Shown here one piece after another: positions 1 through 12,152 of a DNA stretch of 64,000 nt. Both the position numbers and the translations under genes were made by a program. This DNA comes from Guadua angustifolia (Eukaryota; Streptophyta; Magnoliopsida; Poales; Poaceae). Every line of letters starts with the position of its first letter. The first letter of the stretch is position 1. The notes below the pieces were generated by a model. The model did no database searches. It was not told the DNA's origin and saw only the letters and a list, made by a program, of their open reading frames with translations. The stretch spans positions 51,687,326 through 51,751,325 of the forward strand of contig CM070501.1 in assembly GCA_036346375.1 (NCBI GenBank). Direction: 5' to 3'.

Positions 1-326
1 ATAGAGTTTAAAGTTGACTATTTCTCCTAACAGGTCTGACAATGTGACCCATATAGCAATCTCTCACATCACATTTCTTGTTTCACTAATGTGTGAGACT
101 GATATGTGGACTCACATTGTTACACTTACAAGAAACGATCAATTCTAAAACCTGTAATTTTGTAACAAAGTTATATTTAAATCTATATTTTTGTGAAATA
201 GCAACTAAACATGTAATTTCCTAATAATTTGTAAAATAAAATATATAACTTCGTGAAATTTACAAAATGATTTTTTTTTATCTCGTGGGTGTGCATTGTG
301 TACGGTGGACGCGATATGGCGTCCAT
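1..326. other. AT-rich 3' flank of the DUF1685 gene
   Basis: This stretch lies downstream of the minus-strand DUF1685 stop codon. It is AT-rich and has no coding signal I recognise. It probably contains the 3' untranslated region and polyadenylation site, but I cannot place the site. Confidence 0.4.
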
Positions 327-1605
327 TTAACACTCTTGTCGGACATTGCACGCGACGGCCTGCGCCCACATCCGAATCTGGTCCTTCATCTCCGCCGCGG
401 ACCTCGCGTCCGCCTGCTGCAGCCTTATCATCGCCGGGGGCGCCGACCGCTGCACGTGGTGCCACGCCTCCGACAGGTACGGCCGCCGCACGCTCCCGTC
501 GCCGCAGGCACTGGCGTTGCCGCTGCCGTTTCCATTCACGTTGTCGTTGTCGCTGCCGCTGCCGCTGCCGGAGGGCGTCTTGGTCTTACCGCGGAGGCCC
601 GGGAGGACGTCAGCCAGGCTCTCCCTGAGCTCCTCCTTGTCGAACACGAAGCCAAGATCCTTGAACCCCTGCACCTCGATTGACTCCAGGTCACTCGAGC
701 TCTTCCATTTCTTGTCCTGCAACGCGCTCTTGTACAGGACTGCCGGCTGCTGGTTGGTGCTGAACGATCGGAGCTCGCGCCGCTGCTGGCCCCACTCCCG
801 GCCGCTGCCGCCCGACGTCCTCGGTCTCCGGTCAGCCTGCAAACAACCAGTCAATTCGTCGGACACTAGCTTCAGAGCTCAGAGCTCTCGATCATCCAAG
901 ACAGTCGAGTCTTGGAAATCGTGCTTGATTATCCCTACGGCAATGCGCGCGTACCTTGGTGGGCGTGTGCGAGCGGCAGTGTCTCTCCAGTGTGCTGTAT
1001 GAGTGCCTGAGCCTGGACATGCTCTGCGTGGACTTGGTGGCCGCGGAATCGCCGCGGCCGTTGTCGTCGTCCGTCGTCGCGGACGACGGGACCGGCATGG
1101 ACGGCGCCCGGTGCAGCGCCGACCTGCCCCTGCATCCTCCTTCCGCAATCCTGGTGCGCAGGACGCCCTCGTAAATCGAGCTCCAGTTCAGGTCATCGTC
1201 CTCCACCTCCACCACTTCTTGATCACCACCAGCCTCCTCCTCCGCTATCTCCTCGTCCTTGGACAGCTCCATGCCGACGCGAGGCGACGGGAGCGACGGC
1301 GTACGGAGCAGCCTCCGGCACCCGGACGCGTAGAACCTGGACGTCTCCGCCTGGCCAGAGCCACCCTTGGCGCCGACGCCCTCACCCTTGGTCCGGCCAC
1401 CGCACTTGCCCGACGTCGACGGCGACTTGGGCAGCAGCGGCAGCCTCCTCCCCCTCCCGTTCTTGACCAGCGTATTGCTAAAGAACCAGTACTCGTCGAG
1501 CAGGTCCAGCGCCGGAGCCTCCGCCTCCGCATGCCCCCGCCTGCCACCGTCCCTCGCATGCCGCCACCTGTTGCCGTCGTCGTGCCGATGCTGCGACAAG
1601 CTCAT
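327..1605 (-). CDS. DUF1685 family protein, two exons, 386 aa
   Basis: The gene reads complement(join(327..836,955..1605)). Exon 1 gives 217 codons ending HTPTK; the donor GTACGC and acceptor TTTGCAG bound a 118-bp intron at 837-954 in phase 0; exon 2 adds 169 codons. The conserved DUF1685 block is at about residues 263-298 (SSSDLESIEVQGFKDLGFVF, then ADVLPGL). A second conserved C-terminal block, RPYLSEAW, is at 335-342, and the tail ends in VRQEC. The rest is low complexity: basic and Gly/Arg-rich at the N terminus, an acidic stretch near residues 115-140, and a Ser/Gly/Asn run at 310-330. No signal peptide or membrane segment is visible. Molecular function of this plant family is unknown, so none is assigned. 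The first ATG of the open frame at 1605 was taken as start. High-GC antisense ORFs overlapping it are shadows. Confidence 0.85.
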
Positions 1606-2904
1606 GCCTGCGTTGAGAGAAAGAGATGGGAAGCGATGGGCGCTGCCTTTTTGGATTTGCCTCGGGCCGGGTGGGTGGTGGTGGCGCGGCGCTGAGCACG
1701 ATTGTCTTGTCTCGCGGGGGGAGGAGAGGAGGGAGAGCTAGCGAGGTAGCCTAGGAGATGGATGTGATGCGATGGCGCCGCTTTGTTGTTTTCTCGAGGG
1801 GGGTTGGGTTTTTGTCCTGGTGGCCCGCGCGGGTTGGGGCAACTTGCGGTGGGCCATCCACATGCATGCCGGTCTATGATTGCATTACTCGCGCATGATT
1901 GATTGGGGTGTGCAGAGGCATCTAGCTAGTTTTAGTCTTTTCTTTGGTGATAAGTGCGCTTTCTTCCGGTTCTATCTTTGTCTATCTAGCGTGCAATCAA
2001 CGTAATACCCAGTTCGTGAGTGTGAATGCCTTTGTAACTCACACCAAGCGGTGATAGGGTTAGTTATATACTGCTTGTCTAAAGTAATTTATAGCAATAT
2101 ATAATACATGTTAGATTCAAACATAACACATCTAGCTAACCTTTATATATTAAGTGATAACGAAAGTGTAAGTGATGTGTCATATGTACATGGATCTGTC
2201 TCACGGTAGGCTAGATTTTAAATGGATTTTGGGTCACGGAGTTACAATCAATCTGATCCGGCTGTGGTTGTTGTTTAAATGTTAATGTGAGGTTACTTAG
2301 GCAATATGAACCGATGTAACTTTCCTGTTCAACCAAGCTGAGGGACTATATAATCCTGTTCTGCCTGCGTATTTTGCTGTTGAAGTTTATGAATAGGAAG
2401 GGGATGTTTTAACTTGTGTATCACGATGCCATTTATGGGGCTAGCTCGAACCTTGAGACTTGTGTAGCATATTTGGATTGTGGAAATTCTATGGAACTAT
2501 ACCCCACGTGTATATGTCCCTAGTACAGCCGTCCGATAACGATCCAGAGCATGATTGAACGGCCTTGGTGCGTCCTCATGTGGCGAAGGTCCCCATAACC
2601 AACATGTGGCGTATGCACTACATATCTGAATTTATTCTTCTACTTGACTGCTTAATCTGGTCGATTTCCTTTAAGAAAGATAAGTAATACTATCTGGCTA
2701 GTGAGCCAAAAAGATTCGCATATGGACGCCCGCTCGCACACACATTTTTCGTAGTCTTGGGATTGATTCTTCCACTTTCAATATAATATTTAAAGACGTG
2801 TTATACTCTTCTTTTATCACTTTTACTATAATTCAACAAGAATTATAAGACATCATTACAATAATTATTCTAATGTGATATAGTTGAAAAAATTTCAACG
2901 GAAC
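1606..2904. other. Upstream region of the DUF1685 gene
   Basis: The first ~200 bases carry CT/GA-rich tracts typical of a grass 5' untranslated region and core promoter for the minus-strand gene. From about 1900 the sequence becomes AT-rich. No ORF or RNA gene is recognised. I cannot mark a TATA box with confidence. Confidence 0.35.
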
Positions 2905-4260
2905 TGTCAGGGATTGGATAATTTCCGAAAAGATCATTATGCCCCGACAGTCGACATTTGGCCGACCATGTGTACCCTTGGATGGTATCCCCAAGGAGAT
3001 CCTTCAGAAAGTCCGTCTCGACCATGCCTGTTCCCGAGCGTAAGGCGCAAGTCCCCGAGCACCCATGCTCGGAGGTGCGCAGCGATTGGTCGGGATTAAG
3101 GGGTAAGTCCCGAGCATGATAGGAGGTCGTGCTCGGCGCACGATGACGACGTGGTGGAAATTGCGCTACGGTTCGAACCCACTTTACCACGATCTAGAAC
3201 CATCATGTCCACGACACAGTATGGCGAAAATCAAGGGTGCCACCACGGTCACGTTCGGGCGCGATAATGGCGCGCTATTCGGCCATAGTTATACCATTCG
3301 CCTATAAATACCCTTGCGACAGACAGAGCAAGACGATCGACATAAGAAACACACGTAGGCACGATATCAGCAAGCACTCTCACACCTTCCTGTAAGTATC
3401 TTGTAAACATCCAGGCAATAGTGAGATCACTGAACATAGGGTTATTATCTCGATCAAGAGATGCCCGAACCAGTACAAAATCTCTTGCCCATTGTCCTTT
3501 CGAGCTCCGTCCCTTTACGGCATTCCTCGGATGCAAACTCTTCGCGAAAAAGGGGCCCTGATTGATCCCTCGTTCAACAAGTAAGTTCGGCAGGGAATCC
3601 GTTTCCCAAACATTGACAGGAACCCTTTATTTTTGCTAATATCTTTTTCATATGTAAAATAAGTATATACATCAATTATGCTATAAAAAACGGACTTTGA
3701 TGAAATTTTTTATGAAACTCACTTTAAAGTATCTTATAATCATTATTAAAGTATGGTTAAAAGGATAAAGATGTATAAATTTTTTGTTTAAGAGGTATAT
3801 ACAAAGTGCGAGTGCATACTTGCAAGAGGATAGAGCCATTTTAATATATATATATATGTATGTATATATGTGTGTGTATATGAAGCCTTTTTCATATCCT
3901 CGGGAGTACGTACTTCCACATCTAATATACCATTTAAATAAATATTTTATACTCCTTTATCATTTTTGGTGTACTCCAATAGTTGTTCTAAGATATTCCA
4001 ACACGACATGGTTGAAAAAATTTCATCAGAGCCTTTTATTTTTTTGCTACATACTCTTTTCCATATGTAAAAGGAATATATAAGCAAATTATGCTATAAA
4101 AGGTGGATTTTAATGAATTTTTTTGTAGAACTCGCTTTGGAGTATCTTATAATCAGTATTAGAGTATACTCAAAAGGATAAAGAGGCATAACAATGTTTA
4201 AACTTTAAACGATACACTAGAGGTAGAAGTACATACACCCAGAGTATGGAATCATTTTCA
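2770..4260. repeat. Two diverged tandem copies of an AT-rich repeat, first copy split by a solo LTR
   Basis: Copy 1 runs from about 2770 to 2904 and resumes at 3624-3850; copy 2 is about 3905-4260. Both share, in order, the words gttgaaaaaatttca, cttttattttt, catatgtaaaa, aattatgctataaaa, agtatcttataatca and aaaaggataaag. The match shows a tandem duplication older than the LTR insertion, which interrupts only copy 1. A TA/TG microsatellite at 3841-3880 separates the copies. Identity of the repeat family is not known to me. Confidence 0.7.
2905..3618 (+). mobile_element. Solo LTR, Ty3/gypsy-type, with perfect target-site duplication
   Basis: The 714-bp unit starts TGTCAGGGATTGG and ends CATTGACA, the TG...CA form of an LTR. 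It is flanked on both sides by the direct repeat ggaac (2900-2904 and 3619-3623). A TATA-like box, cctataaataccc, is near 3302, followed by sequence ending in caacaagtaagttcgg, as in the LTRs at 13640-14317 and 39889-40516. No internal region follows, so this is a solo LTR left by recombination between two LTRs. Family assignment to the Tat-like gypsy group is by resemblance to the 39.9-kb element. Confidence 0.85.
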
Positions 4261-4284
4261 CACGCACCCCCCCACACACATACA

Positions 4285-4915
4285 CTAGCTATGTGGCCGT
4301 GCGTTGCAACGGAAACTCAATGCGATAAAAAATGTATTTGCAAAGAGTACTAATCTTATCTGAATAATAATGTTCACTCTGAATGTGCAATAGTTAAATG
4401 TTTAAATCAATTCATTGAAGCATATAAATTCCAAGCACCTGTTTATAAACTCGATCTTAAAATTATCTTTAATTTCACAAACTTAAATAATAACATCACA
4501 TCACTTGGAATTGTAAATTTGTAACGCCATAATTCGAAATCGATTGATCGACCGAGAGAGCCATCACCTGCTGCCCTATAGGCGCAAAAATGTTGAAGAG
4601 GTAGGCGTCATCCATATGTGACTGCTATCATTAGCAGCGTATGTGGCTCATACGCCTTACTTCGGCCATATTATAGCCCCACCCAAAAGTATCGGAAGTA
4701 ATCGTCGCCGATTCAAATGCTAGATTAATACAAGAAAAGAAAGCAGTAAATGAGTCATGCATATTCATTTACCTCTCATAATGGGATGATCCAATCCAGT
4801 CTACTGGGGTGGCCACTGCTCGCTTCTCACTCAGTCACGCGGATACGCACACATGTCGGGGTGAGGGTGAAGAACGGACATATCACCACCAACTCCTAAT
4901 TAGAATTAGTAGAGA
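4285..4915 (-). mobile_element. Small non-autonomous Helitron
   Basis: Read on the minus strand the element begins TCTCTACTAATT at 4915 and ends in CTAG at 4285. It is flanked by A (4284) and T (4916), the Helitron A/T insertion rule. Close to the 3' end lies the palindrome cgttgcaacg, which could form the terminal hairpin. No coding capacity is present. The 5'-TC, 3'-CTAG and A/T features are all seen; family-level assignment is inference. Confidence 0.5.
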
Positions 4916-6524
4916 TAGAGATAACAAACTTATTTAGTCGCATCATGCATGACCGTATGTATGCTGCTAGCCGACCGGAATCAAGTCTATATGTGATTAG
5001 ATAAAAAGAAAAGATGATCTTATTTACACATGCAAGTATATTTAATGGAAAGGATGCATATGGCAACTCAAAGGTATATGGTAACTCAGAAGGTGTATGC
5101 GTGCAACATATGGAAAAAGAATCGGCTGTGCAGTATTTGGAAATAGAATCGGTTGATTGAGATAAGAGTCTGATACATCACAGATCACGTATGCATGCAT
5201 ATCCAACCGAATTAAAACTTTCTCTGTTCATCAATGTGTAGAAGATCGGGACAATAACGGTTAATTTCCTCCGTGTCGGTTAGCATCGGCTTAATTCGTG
5301 GCTAAGCTAGAGAAGTCGTCGTCAACGCTCTCGAAAACGACCAATAAGCCGAAATAATTCAGAGCCAGTACGTACATTAGCCTGATCATCCGCAATGATA
5401 CGCACATGTGTCGTCGATCCAGTGATCGCTTGTAACACGCTGTGAGCTCGCACGTACGTACTCAACTACTGCGGCGCTAGTCTGTACATCCGAAAAGAAA
5501 AAGAAGAGGAAGAAAACCATGGATTGTATCATTAATCTGCTGGAGCAATGATAGATTAACTCACACGTAGTTGATTAATCTGATTGCGATGACGCTGGCC
5601 TTGGCTGGTGCTGCCTGGTTGGTTATTAGCCAGCCGATGCTGTGTTGGTGATGTCGATTCTTTTGTGGATGCGAAAATGACATGGATCGTCGAGGAGAGA
5701 GAGTATAAGCTTTGGCTGAGGCTGAGCTCAACTGCTGGAAGTTGAGGCGAGGCGCAGAGCATGTTGGCTCCATGTGCCGTGGGGCCGCAAGAACGAAAAT
5801 GAAAATGGGCTCGCTGATTATTGCCTCTCGCTGTCATCGCCGGAGCCGTTCAATTCCAAGCCGAGCCGACCGATCCGGCCTACTCCCACCCAACGAAGCC
5901 ATAGCCCATAGGATGATGGTACGTAGGATCCGACGGCGGCATCTCCGTGGGCGCCGGTAGAAGCGGACGGGCTAGCTAGCGCGGCTGCCCTAGCAGTCAA
6001 CGTAGGGCGAACTTTCTTGCCCTCAGCCTTTCAGTGTGCATTTAAGTAAAAAAAAAAGGGTACCTTCCTGTAGATGCCAATTTATGATCACACACAATTC
6101 AATTCTTTGTTGCTAAATCCCAACTATTCTTGCTGAAAATCAAATCCTATCCTAAATACATAACAAAGCATCCACGCTACTCACGCACGTCACAAGCGCA
6201 CACACCTATGTATCAGCGTCAATTACATATGCATGCGTTGAAGTCTTAGGTGATATACCACTAAGCACACGCGTGTCTAATCTGGTTAAATAAGACACAC
6301 CATGTTGATCCAAAAGATCAAACTCGGGTGGATAGACCCGGACAGGAACGCATGAATAGACTGACTCCACCCGTCCAGCGCTGGACCACTGACCATTCCT
6401 TACGCTTTGTGTTTACTATGGATAATGAATATAATGGTTCTCTAGATTCAGCAAAATCTTGGCTATCAGAACTATTCTGCATGCAGCTCGATACACACAT
6501 GAATTCTAAACGACGCCTTCCGCT
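4916..6524. other. Intergenic region, nothing firmly recognised
   Basis: Mixed-composition intergenic DNA. A GC-richer patch at about 5580-5990 has short ORFs in several frames on both strands, none with a recognisable domain. It may be an old gene fragment or unannotated promoter sequence. A poly(A) run is at 6048-6058. Nothing else is supported. Confidence 0.3.
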
Positions 6525-6532
6525 ATCCCGAG

Positions 6533-9500
6533 CATGGTTATTAAAACGTCGTTAAAACGACGTTTTCACGTCGTTTAAACGTCGGAACGTGCCTGAGGCT
6601 TGGAACGTCCGGGCGTTCTGGCTACATCGCGTAAAACGTGCTAGAACGTCCGTAAAACGTCGTGGAACGCCCGAACGCCCAATCGGACGAACAGGCGTTC
6701 GCACGCTTCGAGAAGAAACTTCGGAGAAGAAATGTGGGGGCGGGGTTTATCTGGATTCTGGAGAAAGCGTTCGGGAGTGGGGAGAGCGCTCGGGCCGAGA
6801 CAAGAGGGGCGGAGCAGAGAGCTAACCCTAGATCCGCCGTCCGCCGCTTTGAAGCCGCCTGCCGTCCGCCGACGAAGCTTCGCGCTGCCGCCGCCCGAAG
6901 CTTTTTCGCCGCCCGCGCCGATTTTCGCTGAAGCCGCCCGCCGCAAGCGCCCGAGCTCGCTTCGCTCTGTGGTGAGTGGTTCAGGCTGCTACGCTCTGTG
7001 CTAGTGTGTTGTTCGCCTGAGCTGCTTCTGTTGTCTGTTGATTGTTGAATATATAGTGAACCCTATATTCTAATATTCAACAGACAAGATGGCAAGTGAA
7101 AGTGGAAGTGGTAGTGGACCTCCTCCTTCCGCAACATATAATCCATTGGAAGATCCCAATCGAAAGCCGAAGTCTGATGATCCGGGATGGAAGTATGCGT
7201 ATTATGCAGAGCCTAACAAGCGAGAGCTGATCCAATGCCATCTTTGTCAAAGGAAGATAAAAGGAGGAATCAAGAGGGTGAAACAACATCTCGCGGGTGG
7301 GTATGGAGATGTGACAAAGTGTCCCAAGACTACCTCAAGGATCATGAAAGAGATGCAAGAGGCTTTAGAGAAGGGCAAGAGGGGCAGACCGCTGTTTCTA
7401 GATGATGAACAAGATGATTGTATGGCAGCAGAGGCATCCAGCAAGGAGTCGGAAGCCTCTAATAACAGTGTGAGTGTCCATCCAAGTTCTGGGACAGCCT
7501 CCAAAAAAATGAAGTCAGCAGCGGCATTTCAGTTCAGGGTGCCACCACCAAAAAAACCTATTACCGCTAGGATTCGACGAACGCCAAGAGAGGTTGTAGA
7601 GCAAAGACATACAAAGGGGCCTCATCAAATTACCATAGAAGCTACCATGAGGACTAAGGAAGAAAGAGAAGCTGTCTGTATGGAGATAGCCAAGTTTTTC
7701 TATGAGTGTGGTGTGCCATTCAATGCTGCAAACTCAAGACAATTTGAGATAGCAGTAGAGGCCATTGCACAGTATGGTTCCGGTTTCAAGCCTCCTACTT
7801 TCCATGAGCTACGGGAGCCATTGATTCAGAAGGTAGTCCAGGAGACAGATGGCGAGAAGAAGAAACATGAAGAGGCATGGAAGCAGTATGGTTGCTCTCT
7901 CATGTCAGATGGATGGACTGATAAGAGGGGTCGTCAGTTGATCAACTTCTTGGTTAATAGTCCTGAAGGGACTTTCTTCTTGGAGTCAGTCGATGCATCT
8001 AGTGAATCACATGATGCCATGATGCTTGCTAATTTGCTAGAGAAAAGGATTGAGATGATTGGCAAAGACAAAGTTGTTCAACTTGTCACTGACAATGGTG
8101 CTAACTACAAGGCAGCTGGTAGGCTTCTAATGGATAGGATTCCTACATTGTTTTGGACTCCTTGCGCTGCACACTGCTTGGACCTTATGTTGGAAGACAT
8201 AGGGAAGCTGAAGGATTTCAAGAAGCCAATTTCACGTGCTCGACAAATTACTACCTTTATTTATAGGCATGGGAGGATTCTTAGTGAAATGAGGGAGAAA
8301 ACAGTGGGATGTATATTGTGAGGCCCATGAGAACTAGGTTTGCCATCTGCGTTCCTTACATTGCGGAGTTTGCACAAGCACAAAGAAGCATTGAAGCTCC
8401 TAGTGACAGTGAAGTCTTCACTATGAGCAAGTTGTCCAAAACCGAGGCAGAAGAAAAGTGTATGACATTGTCATTTCGTTAGAGTTCGAATTCATTGAGG
8501 CTTGTATAAGAGCTTCGCTACCACTCCTTATTGTGCCGAGGTTGGTTGATGGTGATGAAAAGCCACTATGCCGGAGGTTGCATTGGCCATGAACATAGCA
8601 AAGGAAAAGATCACCTCATCGCTTCGCACTCAAAACAAGAAACCTTTGCTTAATCGCCTCATGAAGATTATTGATGGACGTTGGACGAGGCAAATGGACA
8701 CCCCACTATATGGAGCAGCTCTCTACTTGAACCCCGGAAAATTCTATAACATCAAAAAGGGTGATGATGAAGGACGTGTGGAAGAGCTAAGGGCTTGCTT
8801 CAATGACGTGCTTGTAAAAATGTAGAAGATGAGGCTCTTCAAGATAAGATTGATAGCCAAGCTATTTTATATGAGAATCAAAGAGATGTATTTGCAAACC
8901 AAATGGCAATAAAACACGCACAAACAACAAAATCCAAGTAAGTAATATAAATTTTCAGCATTTTAAATATAATTTCAGCAAGTAAACTTTACTTTTCAGC
9001 ATGTAAAGTTCAATTTATTTGTTCTTTTAGTTGATTGGTGGCTTGCATATGGTGGTCGAACCGTTGAACTTCACAAGTTTGCAAGAAGAATAGTTAGTCT
9101 TTGCGCTTCATCATCCGATTGTGAGCGCAATTGGAGTGCATTTGAATTTGTGAGTGAATTTACCATCTAATTATTTAAATTGTAACTCCTTCATTTTGGT
9201 TCTAATTAATTGCTTTTGTTCCCTTCCCACTTGTAGATTCATACCAAGAAAAGGAACCGGTTGGAGCACCAAAAATTAAATGACTTAGTCTATGTCTCAT
9301 ACAATAGAAAGATGGCTAGTAGGTTCCAAAAAATACGGGAGGAGGGTAGAAACTTTGATCCTTTGGTTTTAGAAGACTTTGATTGGGATAATGAATGGGT
9401 CAATCCATCTCCATCGCTAATCCAACTCAAAGTGGGTGTATAAGGGGTGAAGGTGACTTGACATGGGACCAAGTTGATGAAGCTATTGGTGCATCAAGCA

Positions 9501-10271
9501 ATCTTCGAGGCCGCAATCTTCCTAGTAGAGCTCATTTTGAGCATCACTACGCACGTCGTGTGAGAAGAGTTGAGGAAGATAACATAGAGGAGGCATCACA
9601 TTCGGACTCAAGCAATGGAGGTGAAGAAGATGAGCTCATACTTGATGATCTTGATGTGGATGACGATGACAACTCAAGCAACCATGGAGATGGTGATGAG
9701 CAAGATGTCAATGCCACCATTAGTTTGGATGATTTGAATGATGGCTATTGAGAGATGAGAGTTAGATTTGGACCAATGCTATTATGTGCATTTATGCTTT
9801 GTGTGGACTTATTTAGTTATTTTGTGGACCATCGCTTATTTTATTGTATGAACTATGCTATTGTGTGGATGTAAACTTATGTCGTAATGTATCTTGTCTT
9901 TAACTTTAGTTTTCGCTTCATTGATGTGCAATTTTCTTGTAGTTTGTGGATTGGAAAGAGAGAAGACGATCATCAAAAGGGTATGTGATACAAAACATAT
10001 TTATTTATTTATTTGAATTATAATCTCTTGTTATAGTAATTCATATGTTGCAATGTGCAAGGGAAATGAGTATATAGGAGAAGAATGCACGGCATATGGC
10101 TTCAAACTATGTGGAAGAAGACCACAAAATCAAGGTACATATGTCATATATCTTTGCCCCATATTCGTTTTGCAATAGTGTCTAAAACTACGTTTCAACA
10201 CTCGTTTAAATGTTTAAAAGTTAAAAAGGGGGTGGGTCGTTTCGTTCTCGTTTTACGTTTTAATAACCTTG
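6533..10271 (+). mobile_element. Complete hAT-superfamily DNA transposon (3739 bp)
   Basis: The element is bounded by terminal inverted repeats catggttattaaaacgt (left) and caaggttattaaaacgt (right, read inward on the minus strand), one mismatch in 17. An exact 8-bp target-site duplication, atcccgag, occurs at 6525-6532 and 10272-10279; 8 bp is diagnostic of hAT. The left subterminal region is packed with acgt/cgtcgttt motifs, likely transposase binding sites. The interior carries a single plus-strand transposase gene (7089-9751) and a probable 5' leader with an intron of about 110 bp, donor gtgagt near 6972 and acceptor ttcaacag near 7083. The unbroken duplication indicates a fairly recent insertion. 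Confidence 0.92.
7089..9751 (+). pseudogene. hAT transposase (BED zinc finger, DUF659, hAT dimerisation), frameshifted
   Basis: The first open segment, 7089-8321, encodes 410 residues. It has a BED-type zinc finger (C50, C53, H66, C78), a basic/Ser-rich linker, and a DUF659/RNase-H-like core with the acidic words SDGWTD (about 273-278) and VTDNGANY (333-340), then CAAHCLDLML (359-368). Near 8300-8310 a shift of one base moves the frame; the coding sense continues to about 8480, again at 8565-8824 (DGRWTRQMDTPLYGAALYLN) and then into spliced exons. One exon is 9031-9149 and encodes the C-terminal dimerisation signature SSDCERNWSAF; its flanking introns use gtaagt (8938)/ttttag (9030) and gtgagt (9150)/ttgtag (9236). 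The last exon starts at 9237, shifts frame again around 9400-9440, and ends at 9751 with an acidic Asp/Glu-rich tail. The protein would catalyse cut-and-paste transposition in the nucleus. At least two frame breaks make it non-functional as written. Confidence 0.85.
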
Positions 10272-10547
10272 ATCCCGAGTTGCATACTTGGATACAGCTA
10301 GTGGACTAACCGTTTCTTTTGTGGATATTCACGACACCAAAGATGGGCTTAACACATCCTACTTCACTTTTCTCTTATTTCAAAAGCGAATAAAAGAGAC
10401 ATAATTTATAACTCTAAACCCTGAGATGTTACTATTTATCATACATAAGTTTTTAGATGTTCTAAACACTATGAGATTGAAATAGAATCAATATGCAATT
10501 TTCAAACTCGTAAGAAGAGGTATACGGCTTGTTTGGGGGAGGACAGA

Positions 10548-12112
10548 TCTATCTATCTATACTAATTAGGCATTCTGAGGAAACTCCCACGCTAACCAGA
10601 AAGATCTGATCATCTATTTGTTGGTTCCGAGTTATGATGGTTTAGATTTAAAAAAGGAGTCCATGTCAAGTACAATATAAATTAAGAAAAATTCAAAATA
10701 AAAAAATTAGCAATCTGCTTACTTCCATGTTAATTTCAAAGTATATCCATAAATAATTAAAATTGAAAATAATAATTAAATAAAATTAGCAAATTAAAAC
10801 TATGGGTCTATCTCAGGTACAAGTCAAATTAAGTAAACTAAAATTCAGAATAAAAAATGAAGAAAAATTAGCAATCTGATTTCCATGTGGTTTCCAAAGT
10901 AAATACATAAATATCAAAAATTTGGAATAATAATTAAAAAAATTAGAAAATTAAAACAACAAGCCTATCTCAAGTACAAACCAAATTAAGTAAAATTCAG
11001 AATAAAAATAAAATTATCATACAAATTCCAACGGAAACCCTAAAAATAAATTTAAAATAATAATAAATATAAATATAAATTTTCATATGAATTCCAACCT
11101 AAAACTCAAAAAATCCACTCCACATACGAAAATATATGCAAACTCGAATAATAATTACTCAATCCATTAAACTTTATAGGTTCTCTTGGCACTAAGAACA
11201 AGATAAATAACTAAAATTTAGAATAATAATTAAAAAATAGTAAATTGAAACGATAAGTCTATCTCAGGTACAAGGCCAATTAAGTAAAATTCGGAATAAA
11301 AATAAAATAAAATAAATAATTTGATTTTCATACAAACTCTAAGGTAAACTCTAAAAATAATTTCAAAATAGCAATAAATAAAAATATAAGTTTTCATATG
11401 AATTTCAACCTAAAACTTAAAAAAAACCCACCTAGGTACGATAAAAAATATGCAAAGTTAGACTAATTATTACTGATCCCGTCCAAGTTTATATGATGTA
11501 TTTTCTCTTAGCACATAGACTAAAATGATATTGCAAATAATCATCCAATAATATTGCACAATCCCTAATTATTGTCCATACTCACTATGCTATATTCAAT
11601 GAATGTATGTAGATGATACAAAGTAAAGTTAGATATTTATTAGTATCATTAGAGAGAGACCATACTAATTTTGTATTGGAATATGAAAACCAATATATAA
11701 TTATGCATAAGACCATTAAAATAGTACGTCCTATACTTTTTGATGCAACGAGTCTATATCAAGTACAAGCCAAATTAATTAAAATTTGAAATAAAAATTA
11801 GCAATTTAATTTCCATTATAATTTGAGAGTAAACGTAAAAATAAAATTTTAAGTAATAAGAAATAAAAATAGAACATAGATTTTTATACGAATTATAGCC
11901 TAAATTGAAAAAAATCCACCAAAGGTACAATCAAGAAGTATACAAATTAGAAATAAATTAAAGGATACTTAAAATTTTGATTTGTGTGCGAATTACATTG
12001 CTAAATTACAAAATTAAAAAAATTGTAATATAATCTATTAACTATACTAATTATGAATTATGAGAAAATTTTCACATTAACAGAGAAAAGAAAAAGCTTT
12101 AGCATCTATCTA
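10548..12112. repeat. AT-rich diverged repeat array, Helitron-like ends
   Basis: The recurring word ctatctcaagtacaagcca followed by aattaagtaaaattcagaat appears in diverged form near 10660, 10808, 10968, 11262 and 11752. The block opens with tctatctatctatactaatt (10548) and a related start, ctatactaattatgaatt, recurs near 12043, each followed by a gaggaaactcccac / gagaaaattttcac variant. This suggests one TC-starting element followed by a truncated copy. Nothing coding is present. A similar AT-rich block lies at 50.5-51.0 kb on the other strand. Confidence 0.45.
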
Positions 12113-12152
12113 GAGACACATTAACCAAGATTTGTTAACACACGTCGTATCA

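Noticed and set aside
267..1002. Plus-strand open frames over the DUF1685 exons
   Set aside because: Low-complexity Arg/Pro/Ser-rich translations antisense to a recognisable gene.
3171..3180. gttcgaaccc resembling a tRNA T-loop
   Set aside because: It lies inside an LTR and no acceptor stem or anticodon arm can be folded around it.
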